Positions 51,602 to 60,093 of a stretch of DNA of 64,000 nt are shown here, in pieces. Each line of letters begins with the position of its first letter. Position 1 is the stretch's first letter. The DNA lies in assembly GCA_017481925.1 (NCBI GenBank), contig JAFUOK010000056.1, forward strand, positions 1 to 64,000, given 5' to 3'. This DNA is from Alistipes sp. (GTDB lineage: Bacteria > Bacteroidota > Bacteroidia > Bacteroidales > Rikenellaceae). A program made the position numbers and the translations under genes. The notes under the pieces were generated by a model. It saw only the letters and a program-made list of their open reading frames with translations, did no database searches and was not told the DNA's origin.

Positions 51602-52940
51602 AGATCACACCCTGCTCCAGCATAGCCTGTGCCACCTTCATAAAGCCTGCGATGTTGGCACCCTTCACGTAGTTGATATAGCCGTTGGGCTGCTCGCCGT
51701 AGCGAACGCAAGCGGCGTGGATCTGCGACATGATGTAGTGCAGCTTCTGATCTACCTCCTCGGCTGACCAAGAGAGGTGCTGTGCGTTCTGCGTCATCTC
51801 CAGACCTGAAGTAGCCACACCACCGGCATTTACAGCCTTGCCCGGTGCGAACAGGATACCTGCCTGCTGGAAAGCGGCGATAGCCTCGGGGGTACAACCC
51901 ATGTTCGATACCTCGGCAGCGCACCATGTGCCGTTTGCCAAAAGCTCCTTTGCATCCTCGCCCGTGAGCTCATTCTGGAATGCGCAGGGCAGTGCGATGT
52001 CGCACTTGATGCTCCAAGCCTTCTTGCCGGGGATAAACGTTGCATCGGGGAAACGCTCTGCGAAGGGAGCCACGATGTCGCGGTTCGAAGCACGCAACTC
52101 CAGCATGTAGTCGATCTTCTCGTCGGTCATACCGTTGGGGTTGTAGATAACGCCGTCGGGACCCGAAATGGCGATAACCTTTGCGCCGAGCTCGGTAGCC
52201 TTCTGTGCGGCACCCCACGCTACGTTACCAAAGCCAGAGATAGCCACGGTCTTGCCCTCGATTGACTTGCCGGCCTCGTGCAACATATGCTGTACGAAGT
52301 ACAATGCACCAAAGCCCGTAGCCTCGGGACGTACCAGTGAGCCGCCCCATGTAAGACCCTTACCGGTCAAAACGCCAGTGTTGTACTCGCGAGCGAGCTT
52401 CTTGTACATACCGTACATATAGCCGATCTCACGACCACCTACACCCACATCACCTGCGGGTACGTCGGTGTCGGGACCGATATTCTGCCACAACTCCAGC
52501 ATAAATGCCTGGCAGAAACGCATAATCTCGGCGTCAGACTTACCCTTGGGGCTGAAGTCCGAACCACCCTTTGCGCCACCCATAGGAAGCGTCGTAAGGG
52601 CATTCTTGAAGGTCTGCTCGAAGCCGAGGAACTTCAACATCGAAGGATTCACCGCTGCGTGGAAACGGATACCGCCCTTGTAGGGACCGATAGCGCTGTT
52701 GAACTGCACACGGTAACCCAGATTGGTCTGAATCTCGCCCTTGTCGTCCACCCACGTCACACGGAAGGTGATGATACGGTCGGGCTCCACCATACGCTCC
52801 ACGATTTTGGCGCGCTCAAACTCGGGATGGTCATTGTAAACCTCCTCAATAGACTCCAATACTTCGCGTACTGCCTGCAGATACTCGCTCTCACCGGGGT
52901 GTTTGCGCTCGAGATCTGCCATCAAATTATTAACATTCAT
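51600..52940 (-). CDS. gdhA: NADP-specific glutamate dehydrogenase
   Basis: 446 aa, hexameric GDH class. It makes glutamate from 2-oxoglutarate and ammonia. The catalytic region MGGAKGGSDFSPKG and GPDTDVPAGDVGVGGREIGYMYG are intact, as are the substrate-binding KGGIRFH and the nucleotide-binding GFGNVAWGAA. Length matches the NADP-dependent gut Bacteroidota enzyme. It has its own promoter (52972-52979). Confidence 0.95.
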   Translation of the reverse strand: MNVNNLMADLERKHPGESEYLQAVREVLESIEEVYNDHPEFERAKIVERMVEPDRIITFRVTWVDDKGEIQTNLGYRVQFNSAIGPYKGGIRFHAAVNPSMLKFLGFEQTFKNALTTLPMGGAKGGSDFSPKGKSDAEIMRFCQAFMLELWQNIGPDTDVPAGDVGVGGREIGYMYGMYKKLAREYNTGVLTGKGLTWGGSLVRPEATGFGALYFVQHMLHEAGKSIEGKTVAISGFGNVAWGAAQKATELGAKVIAISGPDGVIYNPNGMTDEKIDYMLELRASNRDIVAPFAERFPDATFIPGKKAWSIKCDIALPCAFQNELTGEDAKELLANGTWCAAEVSNMGCTPEAIAAFQQAGILFAPGKAVNAGGVATSGLEMTQNAQHLSWSAEEVDQKLHYIMSQIHAACVRYGEQPNGYINYVKGANIAGFMKVAQAMLEQGVI

Positions 52941-52971
52941 TGCTTATTGTTGTTTGGTTTATATTCTGTTG

Positions 52972-52979
52972 CAAATATA
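52972..52979 (-). promoter_or_regulatory. -7 box of gdhA
   Basis: TATATTTG on the minus strand, 32 nt before the start codon. The rest of the spacer to 53205 is AT-rich, with a weak hairpin near 53067-53095, and holds no gene I can support. Confidence 0.65.
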
Positions 52980-53205
52980 GGGTTATTTTCTTATGGTTGT
53001 TAATGAAAAAGCGACTTTTTTATGGAAATTATCATCTTTTCTCTTATCTTTATAACGTCAAAAACGACTGTTTTCGTACGCGCGCGAGCAAAAAAGTCAA
53101 AAAAAATATTGCACGTTCGAAAAAATAAACGAAATTTGTAGCGATTGCAGGTCATTTTGCGACTAATATAATGATGATGTGCAATTAATAATCTGTCGAA
53201 GTAAT

Positions 53206-53499
53206 ATGAAATACAAAAATCCGTTTGTCGATGAGAGCGCTTTCGAGGGCGACGAGGGCCCGAAGAAGAGCGAGGACGAGGTGCTGATGGACGAGGCCAA
53301 GCAGAATACCAAGGTCGAGGTCGTTGAGACCTATATGGCGCTGGGTATGGTTGTGGGTCTGGCCATAGGTGCGGCGTTCGGCTCGTTGCTGCTGGGCAAG
53401 ATGACAACAGGTATGGGTTTAGGTATGCTGGTGGGCCTGGTCGCAGGTTCGTGCATACACAAGAAGCCCAAGAACGAGAGTGAGAATAACAGCAATTAA
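53206..53499 (+). CDS. Small glycine-zipper membrane protein, unrecognised
   Basis: 97 aa from the ATG at 53206. The first 45 residues are soluble and very acidic (FEGDEGPKKSEDEVLMDEAK). Two hydrophobic segments follow, about 46-66 (MALGMVVGLAIGAAFGSLLLG) and 70-84 (MGLGMLVGLVAGS), both with Gly every three to four residues, as in glycine-zipper helices that pack tightly or oligomerise. The C-terminus is basic then acidic. I do not recognise a family. It lies 9 nt before the M16 peptidase gene and is probably co-transcribed. Confidence 0.6.
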   Translation: MKYKNPFVDESAFEGDEGPKKSEDEVLMDEAKQNTKVEVVETYMALGMVVGLAIGAAFGSLLLGKMTTGMGLGMLVGLVAGSCIHKKPKNESENNSN

Positions 53500-53508
53500 A
53501 TAACTGAT

Positions 53509-56331
53509 ATGAAGAGATTTATTTTTATGGTTATGGCCCTTATGATGGGCGTAACTTTCACCGCGCAGGCGCAGATGGATCAGCAGCTTCCCGCCGATCC
53601 CGCCGTGCGCAAGGGTGTGTTGGAGAACGGACTTACCTACTACATCCGTCACAACGAGAAACCCAAGGGTATGGCCGAGTTCTACATCCTGCACGATGTG
53701 GGTGCCATCCAGGAGAATGACAACCAGCAGGGTCTGGCTCACTTCCTTGAGCACATGGCTTTCAACGGTACGAAGAATTACCCCGGCAAGTCGCTGATCG
53801 AGTATCTGGAGAAGATCGGCGTTAAGTTCGGTGCCAACCTCAATGCAGGTACTTCGTGGGACTACACGCAGTACTATATGACCGATGTGCCCGTAGCACG
53901 CGAGAGCGTGGTGGATTCTACGCTGATGATCCTGCACGACTGGTCGCACTTCATTACGCTCGACCCCAAGGAGATCGACTCGGAGCGTGGCGTTATCAAG
54001 GAGGAGTTGCGTACGCGCGATGGCGCGCAGTGGCGTTCGCAGATTGCCATGATCAAGGCTATCGGTAAGGGTACACAGTACGAGCACCGCAACCTGATTG
54101 GTTATCTGGAGGGTCTGGAGGGCTTCGATCATAGCGATTTGGAGGCCTTCTACAACAAGTGGTATCGTCCCGATTATCAGGCCGTTGTCGTAGTGGGTGA
54201 CATCGACGTGGATAAGGTCGAGCAGAAAATTAAGACGATCATGGCCGACATCCCCGCACCGGCAGCCGATGCCGCCAAGAAGGAGACAATCGTCGTGCCC
54301 GACAACGATGAGCCTATCGTGAGCGTATATGCCGATCCCGAGATGCAGCAGTCGAGCCTGATGATTATGTATAAGTCGCAGGCTATGCCCAAGGAGATGA
54401 ACAACACGATGATGTATGAGCTGACCAACATCTTGAAGTCATATATCACCGAGATGATCAACGAGCGTCTGTCGGATATCGCCCGCAAGCCCGATGCACC
54501 GTTCATCAACGCTATTTTTGAGCCCGCAACGTCGATGGGTATCATCCCCACGCTGGAACTCTCTATCGGTCAGGTCATCACTCGCGATGGCAAGATTATG
54601 GAGGGTTATAAGGCCCTCTTGACCGAGATGGAGCGTATGCGCCGCCACGGCTTCACCGAGGGCGAGTGGGAGCGTGCCAAGAACAATATCCTCTCTGGAA
54701 TCGAGTCGCAGTACAACAGCCGCGAGGATCGTCGCCACTCGCAGTTCGCTAACCGCTATCTGGATAACTTCCGCACAGGTACTCCCATCTACGATGCCGA
54801 GACCGAGTATCAGCTGGATAAGCAGTTGGTGGAGATGATCACGTGCGATGCAATCAACGCGACCATCAAGCAGATGTACGACCCCATGAAGAATGCCGTT
54901 ATCGTGGCTAACTCACCCGTTAAGGAGGGTGTCGTTATCCCCACCGAGGCCGAGCTGGTTGCAGCTTTGAAGGCTGCCGTGGCTGCCGATGTTGAGCCTT
55001 TCAAGGACAATGTTGTTAAGGAGCCTCTGATCTCTGACGAGAGCGTGCTGAAGGGTTCGAAGGTTGTAAAGATAGAGAAGAACGAGTCACTCGGCTTCAC
55101 GGAGTGGACTCTGGCAAATGGTATTAAGGTTGTTATCAAGCAGACTCCCTACCAGGCCGATAATATCGGTGTTGAGGCTATCTCGGACGGTGGTGCTGCC
55201 GTGTTCTCTGATGCAGAGTACTACTCGGCACAGATGCTGGGTGGTGTGATGTCAATGTCGGGTATCTCGAAGTTCTCGGCAAGCGACCTTCGCAAGCAGC
55301 TCTCGGGTAAGACCGTAAGCGCAGGCCTCGGCGTAAGCACCTACGAGCACGTCGTGACGGCTAATGCAGCGTTGAAGGATGTGGAGACTATGTTCCAGCT
55401 CCTCTACTTGCAGTTCACCGCACCTCGCTTCTCGGAGGATGACTTCACCACGCTGATGAACCGCTATAACTCATCGTTGGCAAATCAGGCATCAAATCCC
55501 GACTTCATCTTCTCGCAGAACGTTCAGAAGACGCTCTACGGCGACAACTACCGCCGTCAGCAGCTCACTACTGAGCTCCTGCAGTCGATTAAGCTGGAGC
55601 ATATGCCCGCAATTCATAAGCGTCTGTACTCAAATGCGGCCGACTTCCGCTTTACCTTCATCGGTAATATGAGCGAGGAGCAACTCAAGCCCTATGTTGA
55701 GAAGTATATCGGATCGCTGCCCACCGCATCGAAGCCCGGCAACGTATATACCGACGACAATGTGAACTATGCAAAGGGTGGTGTCGAGAACGACTTCCGC
55801 ACCAAGATGGAGCAGCCCAAGGTATCGGTATTCTTCGCTTATACGGGCGATATGGCCGTTAGTATGAAGAATATGATGGTTGCCAACTATCTGACCACAG
55901 CCCTCGATAACCGTTACCTCAAGTCAATCCGCGAGGAGAAGGGTGGAACGTATGGTGTAGGTGTTCGTGCTGCGCTCACGCCTCGCACCAAGGAGTATGT
56001 GTTGCAGGTTCAGTTCGACACCAACGACCAGATGGCCGATGAGTTGATGGCAATCGTTGTGGCCGAGTTGGAGAAGATTGCCAAGGAGGGCCCCTTGAAG
56101 GAGGATATGGATAAGACTCGCGAGTACGAGAATAAGAACTACACGAAGTCTATCGAGCAGAACTCTTGGTGGAGCCAGGCTATCTACAACTACTACAAGT
56201 ACGACATCAACTTTGTCAAGGAGTACCTCGACGCTGTAAATAGCGTTACGGCTGCCGATGTTCAGGCTATGGCAAAGCAGATTCTCGCAGATGGCAACCT
56301 TGTGAAGGTGGTTATGCGCCCCGAGAAGTAA
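53509..56331 (+). CDS. M16 family zinc metallopeptidase, secreted
   Basis: 940 aa with a signal peptide (MKRFIFMVMALMMGVTFTAQA). It contains two M16 halves. The N-terminal half has the inverted zinc motif HFLEH (78-82) with the third ligand Glu in ERGVIKEELR about 75 residues later. The C-terminal half (from about 510) lacks HxxEH and is the usual inactive half, ending with the conserved REEKGGTYGVGV. Full-length pitrilysin-type enzymes cleave small peptides in a closed chamber; here it would be periplasmic. The stop codon is followed at once by repeat copy C. Confidence 0.92.
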   Translation: MKRFIFMVMALMMGVTFTAQAQMDQQLPADPAVRKGVLENGLTYYIRHNEKPKGMAEFYILHDVGAIQENDNQQGLAHFLEHMAFNGTKNYPGKSLIEYLEKIGVKFGANLNAGTSWDYTQYYMTDVPVARESVVDSTLMILHDWSHFITLDPKEIDSERGVIKEELRTRDGAQWRSQIAMIKAIGKGTQYEHRNLIGYLEGLEGFDHSDLEAFYNKWYRPDYQAVVVVGDIDVDKVEQKIKTIMADIPAPAADAAKKETIVVPDNDEPIVSVYADPEMQQSSLMIMYKSQAMPKEMNNTMMYELTNILKSYITEMINERLSDIARKPDAPFINAIFEPATSMGIIPTLELSIGQVITRDGKIMEGYKALLTEMERMRRHGFTEGEWERAKNNILSGIESQYNSREDRRHSQFANRYLDNFRTGTPIYDAETEYQLDKQLVEMITCDAINATIKQMYDPMKNAVIVANSPVKEGVVIPTEAELVAALKAAVAADVEPFKDNVVKEPLISDESVLKGSKVVKIEKNESLGFTEWTLANGIKVVIKQTPYQADNIGVEAISDGGAAVFSDAEYYSAQMLGGVMSMSGISKFSASDLRKQLSGKTVSAGLGVSTYEHVVTANAALKDVETMFQLLYLQFTAPRFSEDDFTTLMNRYNSSLANQASNPDFIFSQNVQKTLYGDNYRRQQLTTELLQSIKLEHMPAIHKRLYSNAADFRFTFIGNMSEEQLKPYVEKYIGSLPTASKPGNVYTDDNVNYAKGGVENDFRTKMEQPKVSVFFAYTGDMAVSMKNMMVANYLTTALDNRYLKSIREEKGGTYGVGVRAALTPRTKEYVLQVQFDTNDQMADELMAIVVAELEKIAKEGPLKEDMDKTREYENKNYTKSIEQNSWWSQAIYNYYKYDINFVKEYLDAVNSVTAADVQAMAKQILADGNLVKVVMRPEK

Positions 56332-56449
56332 AGAACGTATCTAAAAGGTGATTTTGGCGTTATGCTTGTGTGAGAAATGCTCATTTACCCTGTGTAAACT
56401 GCGCTTTCTCACACTTCACTAGCCTAAAAATCCCACTTTTATATCCGTT
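56332..56449 (+). repeat. Stop-adjacent hairpin repeat, full copy C
   Basis: Ends AACGTATCTAAAAGGTGATTT and, inverted, AACGGATATAAAAGTGGGATTT. The internal hairpin has 21-nt arms (56368-56388 and 56394-56414) and a 5-nt loop. It begins on the base after the stop codon of the M16 gene. Confidence 0.75.
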
Positions 56450-56457
56450 CTATATAT

Positions 56458-56497
56458 AAACAATAAAGGAGTCCCGAAAGGACTCTTTATTGTTTTT
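56458..56497 (+). terminator. Rho-independent terminator of the M16 gene
   Basis: A stem of about 16 bp (AAACAATAAAG-AGTCC with its complement; one bulged G) and a 5-nt loop is followed by six T. Confidence 0.9.
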
Positions 56498-56523
56498 TGT
56501 CATCTTTATGAATATTAATACAA

Positions 56524-56593
56524 GTCATTACGAGGAGGAGCATTTTAGGGCTTACGTGATACTCAATATGCCTGTATGCTCCGACGTGGTAAT
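56524..56593. repeat. Second REP-like inverted pair
   Basis: ATTACGAGGAGGAGCAT (in 56526-56543) faces ATTACCACGTCGGAGCAT (56576-56593, minus strand). The left arm opens GTCATTAC, as do the arms of the element at 31426-31537. With copy C and the terminator it accounts for most of the 334-nt gap. Confidence 0.45.
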
Positions 56594-56625
56594 CTACCTT
56601 TGTAAATAATACCTTGCTGATAGAT

Positions 56626-56688
56626 ATGAAGATAAATCAGCCCAAATTTTGGGGACGGTACAGAATTACCCTATCTTATAATATGTAA
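56626..56688 (+). CDS. Possible 20-codon mini-ORF behind an orphan promoter box
   Basis: MKINQPKFWGRYRITLSYNM starts 24 nt after TACCTTTG (56595-56602), a consensus -7 box that faces no other plus-strand gene. It overlaps the last 23 nt of ugd on the other strand. With no -33 element at the usual spacing and no comparison available, it may be chance; the box could instead drive antisense RNA to ugd. Confidence 0.2.
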   Translation: MKINQPKFWGRYRITLSYNM

Positions 56689-57976
56689 ACCCGGCCTCCT
56701 CGACCTCCTCGCGGTCGTAGATGTTGCGACCATCGAAAATGACCCTCTCCTGCATGGTGCGTGTGAGCGTGAGAAAACTCGGCAGACGGAACTCCTTCCA
56801 CTCGGTCAGCAGCATCAGTGCCTCGGCCTCGATTGTCGCCTCGTACATATCCTTGCAGTAGATGACCCTATCGCCAAAGTGACGTCGGCACTCCTCCATC
56901 GCTATCGGATCATACACCTTCACCCGACATCCGGCCTCAAGCAGCCGCTCAATTAATCGCATTGCGGGCGCCTCGCGCACATCATCCGTCTCGGGCTTGA
57001 AGGCAACACCCCACACAGCTATGGTGCGATGAGCAAGCGCTCCACCGTAGTGACGTGACAACTTCTCGAATAAAACCTCCTTCTGATACTCATTCACCTG
57101 CTCCACAGCCTGCAATACACGCATCGTGTATCCGTGCTGTTCGGCTGTTCGAATCAGTGCCCGCACATCTTTTGGGAAACACGAACCTCCATAGCCGCAA
57201 CCAGGGTAGAGGAACTTCTTGCCTATACGCGTGTCGGCACCTATGCCCTTGCGAACCATATTTACGTCAGCGCCCACCCTCTCGCAGAGGTTTGCCACAT
57301 CGTTCATAAATGATATGCGTGTTGCGAGCATAGCGTTGGCAGCATATTTGGTCATCTCGGCCGAGGGTATATCCATAAAGAGCACTCGGAAGTTATTTAT
57401 CAGGAACGGACGGTATAACTTCGTGAGCAACTTCTTGGCTCGCTCACTCTCCACACCTACAACCACACGGTCGGGCGACATGAAATCCTTGATGGCAGCA
57501 CCCTCCTTCAAAAATTCGGGGTTCGACGCCACCTCAAACTCCACCTGCGCGCCTCTGCGCTCCAACTCTGCCTCCACGGTTCGTTTCACCTCGGCGGCGG
57601 TGCCTACGGGGGTGGTCGATTTTATTACCAGCAACGTGTATTTCTCAATCAGGCGTCCAAACTCCTGTGCCACGGCGAGCACCTGCCTCAAATCTGCCGA
57701 GCCATCCTCGTCGGGTGGTGTGCCTACAGCCACAAATACCATATCAACAGAGTGTATGCACTCGGCGAGTGACGATGCGAAGTGCAGACGTGCGGAGGTA
57801 ACGTTGCGCGCGACCATCTCCTGCAGACCCGGCTCATATATGGGTATCTGGCCCTGCTTTAGGCGAGCGATCTTTGCCTGGTCGATATCCACGCACGTCA
57901 CATCGACGCCCATCTCGGCGAAGCAGGCTCCCGATACGAGCCCGACATATCCTGTTCCTACGATTGCTATATTCAC
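56666..57976 (-). CDS. ugd: UDP-glucose 6-dehydrogenase
   Basis: 436 aa from a GTG at 57976. The -7 box (58018-58025) overlaps any longer start, so the GTG that opens VNIAIVGTGYVGL is the sound choice. The enzyme oxidises UDP-glucose to UDP-glucuronate for surface polysaccharides. It has GTGYVGL (7-13), VGTPPDEDGSADL, the catalytic Cys in GYGGSCFPKD (about 256-265), and GVAFKPETDDVREAPA. A perfect hairpin lies in its short leader. Confidence 0.93.
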   Translation of the reverse strand: MNIAIVGTGYVGLVSGACFAEMGVDVTCVDIDQAKIARLKQGQIPIYEPGLQEMVARNVTSARLHFASSLAECIHSVDMVFVAVGTPPDEDGSADLRQVLAVAQEFGRLIEKYTLLVIKSTTPVGTAAEVKRTVEAELERRGAQVEFEVASNPEFLKEGAAIKDFMSPDRVVVGVESERAKKLLTKLYRPFLINNFRVLFMDIPSAEMTKYAANAMLATRISFMNDVANLCERVGADVNMVRKGIGADTRIGKKFLYPGCGYGGSCFPKDVRALIRTAEQHGYTMRVLQAVEQVNEYQKEVLFEKLSRHYGGALAHRTIAVWGVAFKPETDDVREAPAMRLIERLLEAGCRVKVYDPIAMEECRRHFGDRVIYCKDMYEATIEAEALMLLTEWKEFRLPSFLTLTRTMQERVIFDGRNIYDREEVEEAGFTYYKIG

Positions 57977-57991
57977 GTTTTCTTGCTTTTT

Positions 57992-58025
57992 ACGCTCTGC
58001 GGAGCGTGTAACACCCACAAAGATA
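57992..58025 (-). promoter_or_regulatory. ugd promoter box and leader hairpin
   Basis: TATCTTTG (58018-58025, minus strand) precedes a leader of about 36 nt that contains ACGCTC/GAGCGT around a 4-nt loop (57992-58007), 15 nt before the GTG start. Confidence 0.6.
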
Positions 58026-58167
58026 AGATTTTTTTAGGCGTCGGAGCAAATATTTTGCTCTTTTTCGCGGTAAGGGGCGTGGTCGTGGAGAAAATAGGGG
58101 AGTTTGCCTTCCGCTTTTTGTGCACACTTTTTGCTGTGGGTAGCATAAACGACTAAAATGACTACTT

Positions 58168-58602
58168 ATGAAACAGTTTATTCTATCCTTCTCTTTGCTT
58201 CTACTCTGCGTGGGTGTGGCGTGCGCCTCGCCCGATCGCCCTATCAGTAAGGAGCAGCTCCCCGCTACAGCGCAACAATTCCTGCAGGAGTATTTTGCCG
58301 ATGTTGAGGTTACGTTAGCCCACGAGGATGGCCCTGTGGTAAGACGTGAGTATGATGTGACACTTGCCGATGGCACGCATATAGAGTTCTCGGCCGATGG
58401 TCGCTGGCGGGAGGTTGAGAGCCGTGGGGCACTGCCGCAGGGTATCGTCCCGCCGAGCATTACAACCTATGTGGCAAAGCATTACTCCGACAACTCGATT
58501 GTCCGCATCGAGCGCAGTCGCCGTGAGTGGGAGGTGGACCTCTCTAATGGTCTGGAGATTACGTTTGACCGCCGATTCAGAGTTATCTCGATAGATGATT
58601 AA
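58168..58602 (+). CDS. PepSY-like secreted protein (PF11396 type)
   Basis: 144 aa with a signal peptide (about residues 1-20, ending VACA). Two PepSY-like repeats can be seen: the first around SKEQLPATAQQFLQEYFADVEV with YDVTLADGTHIEFSADGRW, the second around PPSITTYVAKHYSDNSIV with WEVDLSNGLEITFDRRF. These small beta-alpha proteins are abundant in gut Bacteroidota periplasms; function is unknown, though PepSY domains are thought to bind or inhibit proteases. A related gene follows 20 nt downstream. Confidence 0.75.
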   Translation: MKQFILSFSLLLLCVGVACASPDRPISKEQLPATAQQFLQEYFADVEVTLAHEDGPVVRREYDVTLADGTHIEFSADGRWREVESRGALPQGIVPPSITTYVAKHYSDNSIVRIERSRREWEVDLSNGLEITFDRRFRVISIDD

Positions 58603-58622
58603 CACTTAAATTTTATTGTGCT

Positions 58623-59108
58623 ATGAAAAAGATTTTCCTTGCGATGTGTGCCCTTGTGGCGCTTTGTGCCTGCAACGATGAGGATCCTATCCCCGTCTCT
58701 CAAGCCGTTCTGGACTCGTTTCGTGCCCGCTTCCCCGAGGTGAGCAATGTGACGTGGCAGAGTAGTGGTGGTTATCTCGTTGCCGACTTCTACCTCTATG
58801 ATAGTGGCCAGCCTGAGGAGTGCCTGGCGTGGTTTACGCCTGTGGGCGAGTGGTATATGACCCAGCGCGAAATGCTCTATGCCAACCTGCCGGCGGCTGT
58901 TAGAGCCTCGTTCGAGTCGGGCGATTATGCTACGTGGCTGGTCGATGATGTCATCAAGGTCGAGCGGGCCTCCTCGGTGGAGTATGTCATCTCGGCCGAC
59001 GGCTACTACCTGGGCGTCGAGAGCGATGCCTACCTCTACTATTCCGAGGGCGGAGTGTTGTTGCGAAGCGTTATCGACCCCGACGATTATCCCTATTGGG
59101 GTTATTAA
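58623..59108 (+). CDS. PepSY-like lipoprotein
   Basis: 161 aa. The lipoprotein signal ends MCALVALCAC, lipidated Cys18. The mature part has the same elements as the preceding gene (SQAVLDSFRARFPEVSNVTWQ; then YLVADFYL; a second half SFESGDYATWLVDDVIKV with EYVISADGYYLGV), so the pair probably arose by duplication and diverged. It ends with an aromatic/acidic tail (DDYPYWGY). Function unknown. Confidence 0.68.
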   Translation: MKKIFLAMCALVALCACNDEDPIPVSQAVLDSFRARFPEVSNVTWQSSGGYLVADFYLYDSGQPEECLAWFTPVGEWYMTQREMLYANLPAAVRASFESGDYATWLVDDVIKVERASSVEYVISADGYYLGVESDAYLYYSEGGVLLRSVIDPDDYPYWGY

Positions 59109-59111
59109 CGA

Positions 59112-59139
59112 AAAGGTCCGTCTTTTATGACGGACCTTT
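59112..59139. terminator. Bidirectional terminator
   Basis: A perfect 11-bp stem AAAGGTCCGTC/GACGGACCTTT with a 6-nt loop lies between the convergent PepSY-like and DUF115-like genes; it touches the latter's stop codon. Confidence 0.85.
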
Positions 59140-60036
59140 CTATGGCATCGGTTCACGCTCATAGGAATCTATCATCGAGCCTCGCGAGCGGTTTATGATT
59201 CTTACCCCCTCGGTCTCGGCCCAATCTCTGAGCACCTCGTGACCGCGGAACAGTTCGGCTGTCTCGGCCAGGTAGGTGTACATCGTGTAGGGGCGTGGCG
59301 GGTTGGTGGCATTGAAATATATCGGCTCGGGTGCCGTAGGCTTTGCGTCGTAGTAGTGGCTCTTCGTGCGACATAGGCGGTTCTTGTCATCTACGCAAAG
59401 ACCTTCTAATAGAGTGTGATCCACGCCGTAGAGCTCTATTTGCTTGTAGCCGAGCAGGATACCTATAAACTCGCCATTCTGCACCACGGTGCCGAAGTTA
59501 CCCGACCCCAAACCGTGTCGGTAGCACCAGAACTCCACCTTGCGAAAGCCGTGAAATACGGTGGAGTGGAACCGCACGATGCGGATGTTGGGATTGTGAG
59601 AGATGGCTGCGCCGTAGTCGAAATGCTCGGGGTTGTAGTACTGCACATATAGCGTCATTTGCCACGTAACTCTCTCTTTAAGAGCCTTGTATAGCGCATC
59701 TATGCGCTCCGAATGTCCCGCACGGCGGAAGAACATCGGGTCGGAGATGAGGTAATATTTGGGCTTCACTTGGGAAAACTCCTCGCTCAGGGCAAAGAAA
59801 TTTACCGCCATCATATCGGCTTCACTGCACGCCTGATTCTCGATAAGTCGGGGCAGCTGCTCCTTCAATGAAGGGCCATTGCCCAGGATTGCCAGACGAC
59901 GTGAGGGGTGCTGGTTGTTGGCTCCTGCACGCACGACGTGGTTCACAAAATCCTCCTTCGCGGCCATTGTCGCAAAGAAGAGTAGCGTGTCGAAGGTGTT
60001 TTGCAGCGCGGCAATTATTTTTTCTGTAAGACGCAT
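59140..60036 (-). CDS. DUF115/GT42-like protein, putative glycosyltransferase
   Basis: 298 aa, no signal peptide. The motif AILGNGPSLKEQL (about 49-61) and the later GSGNFGTVVQNGEFIGILLGYKQIELYGVD match the plan of DUF115/MptE-like and GT42 sialyltransferase-type Rossmann proteins, where the first loop binds the nucleotide part and the second lies near the acceptor. The rest is not recognisable. It is divergent from a GT2 glycosyltransferase across a symmetric promoter region, so both may act on a surface glycan. Donor and product are unknown. Confidence 0.6.
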   Translation of the reverse strand: MRLTEKIIAALQNTFDTLLFFATMAAKEDFVNHVVRAGANNQHPSRRLAILGNGPSLKEQLPRLIENQACSEADMMAVNFFALSEEFSQVKPKYYLISDPMFFRRAGHSERIDALYKALKERVTWQMTLYVQYYNPEHFDYGAAISHNPNIRIVRFHSTVFHGFRKVEFWCYRHGLGSGNFGTVVQNGEFIGILLGYKQIELYGVDHTLLEGLCVDDKNRLCRTKSHYYDAKPTAPEPIYFNATNPPRPYTMYTYLAETAELFRGHEVLRDWAETEGVRIINRSRGSMIDSYEREPMP

Positions 60037-60055
60037 TGTGCCCGAAATTTACTCT

Positions 60056-60091
60056 ATTGCAAAATTAGCGATAGTTTATTAATTTTGCAAT
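60056..60091. promoter_or_regulatory. Symmetric divergent promoter
   Basis: ATTGCAAAATTA (60056-60067) and its exact inverse TAATTTTGCAAT (60080-60091) each contain TAATTTTG pointing outward. They serve the DUF115-like gene (left) and the GT2 gene (right; ATG at 60094). Confidence 0.7.
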
Positions 60092-60093
60092 AT

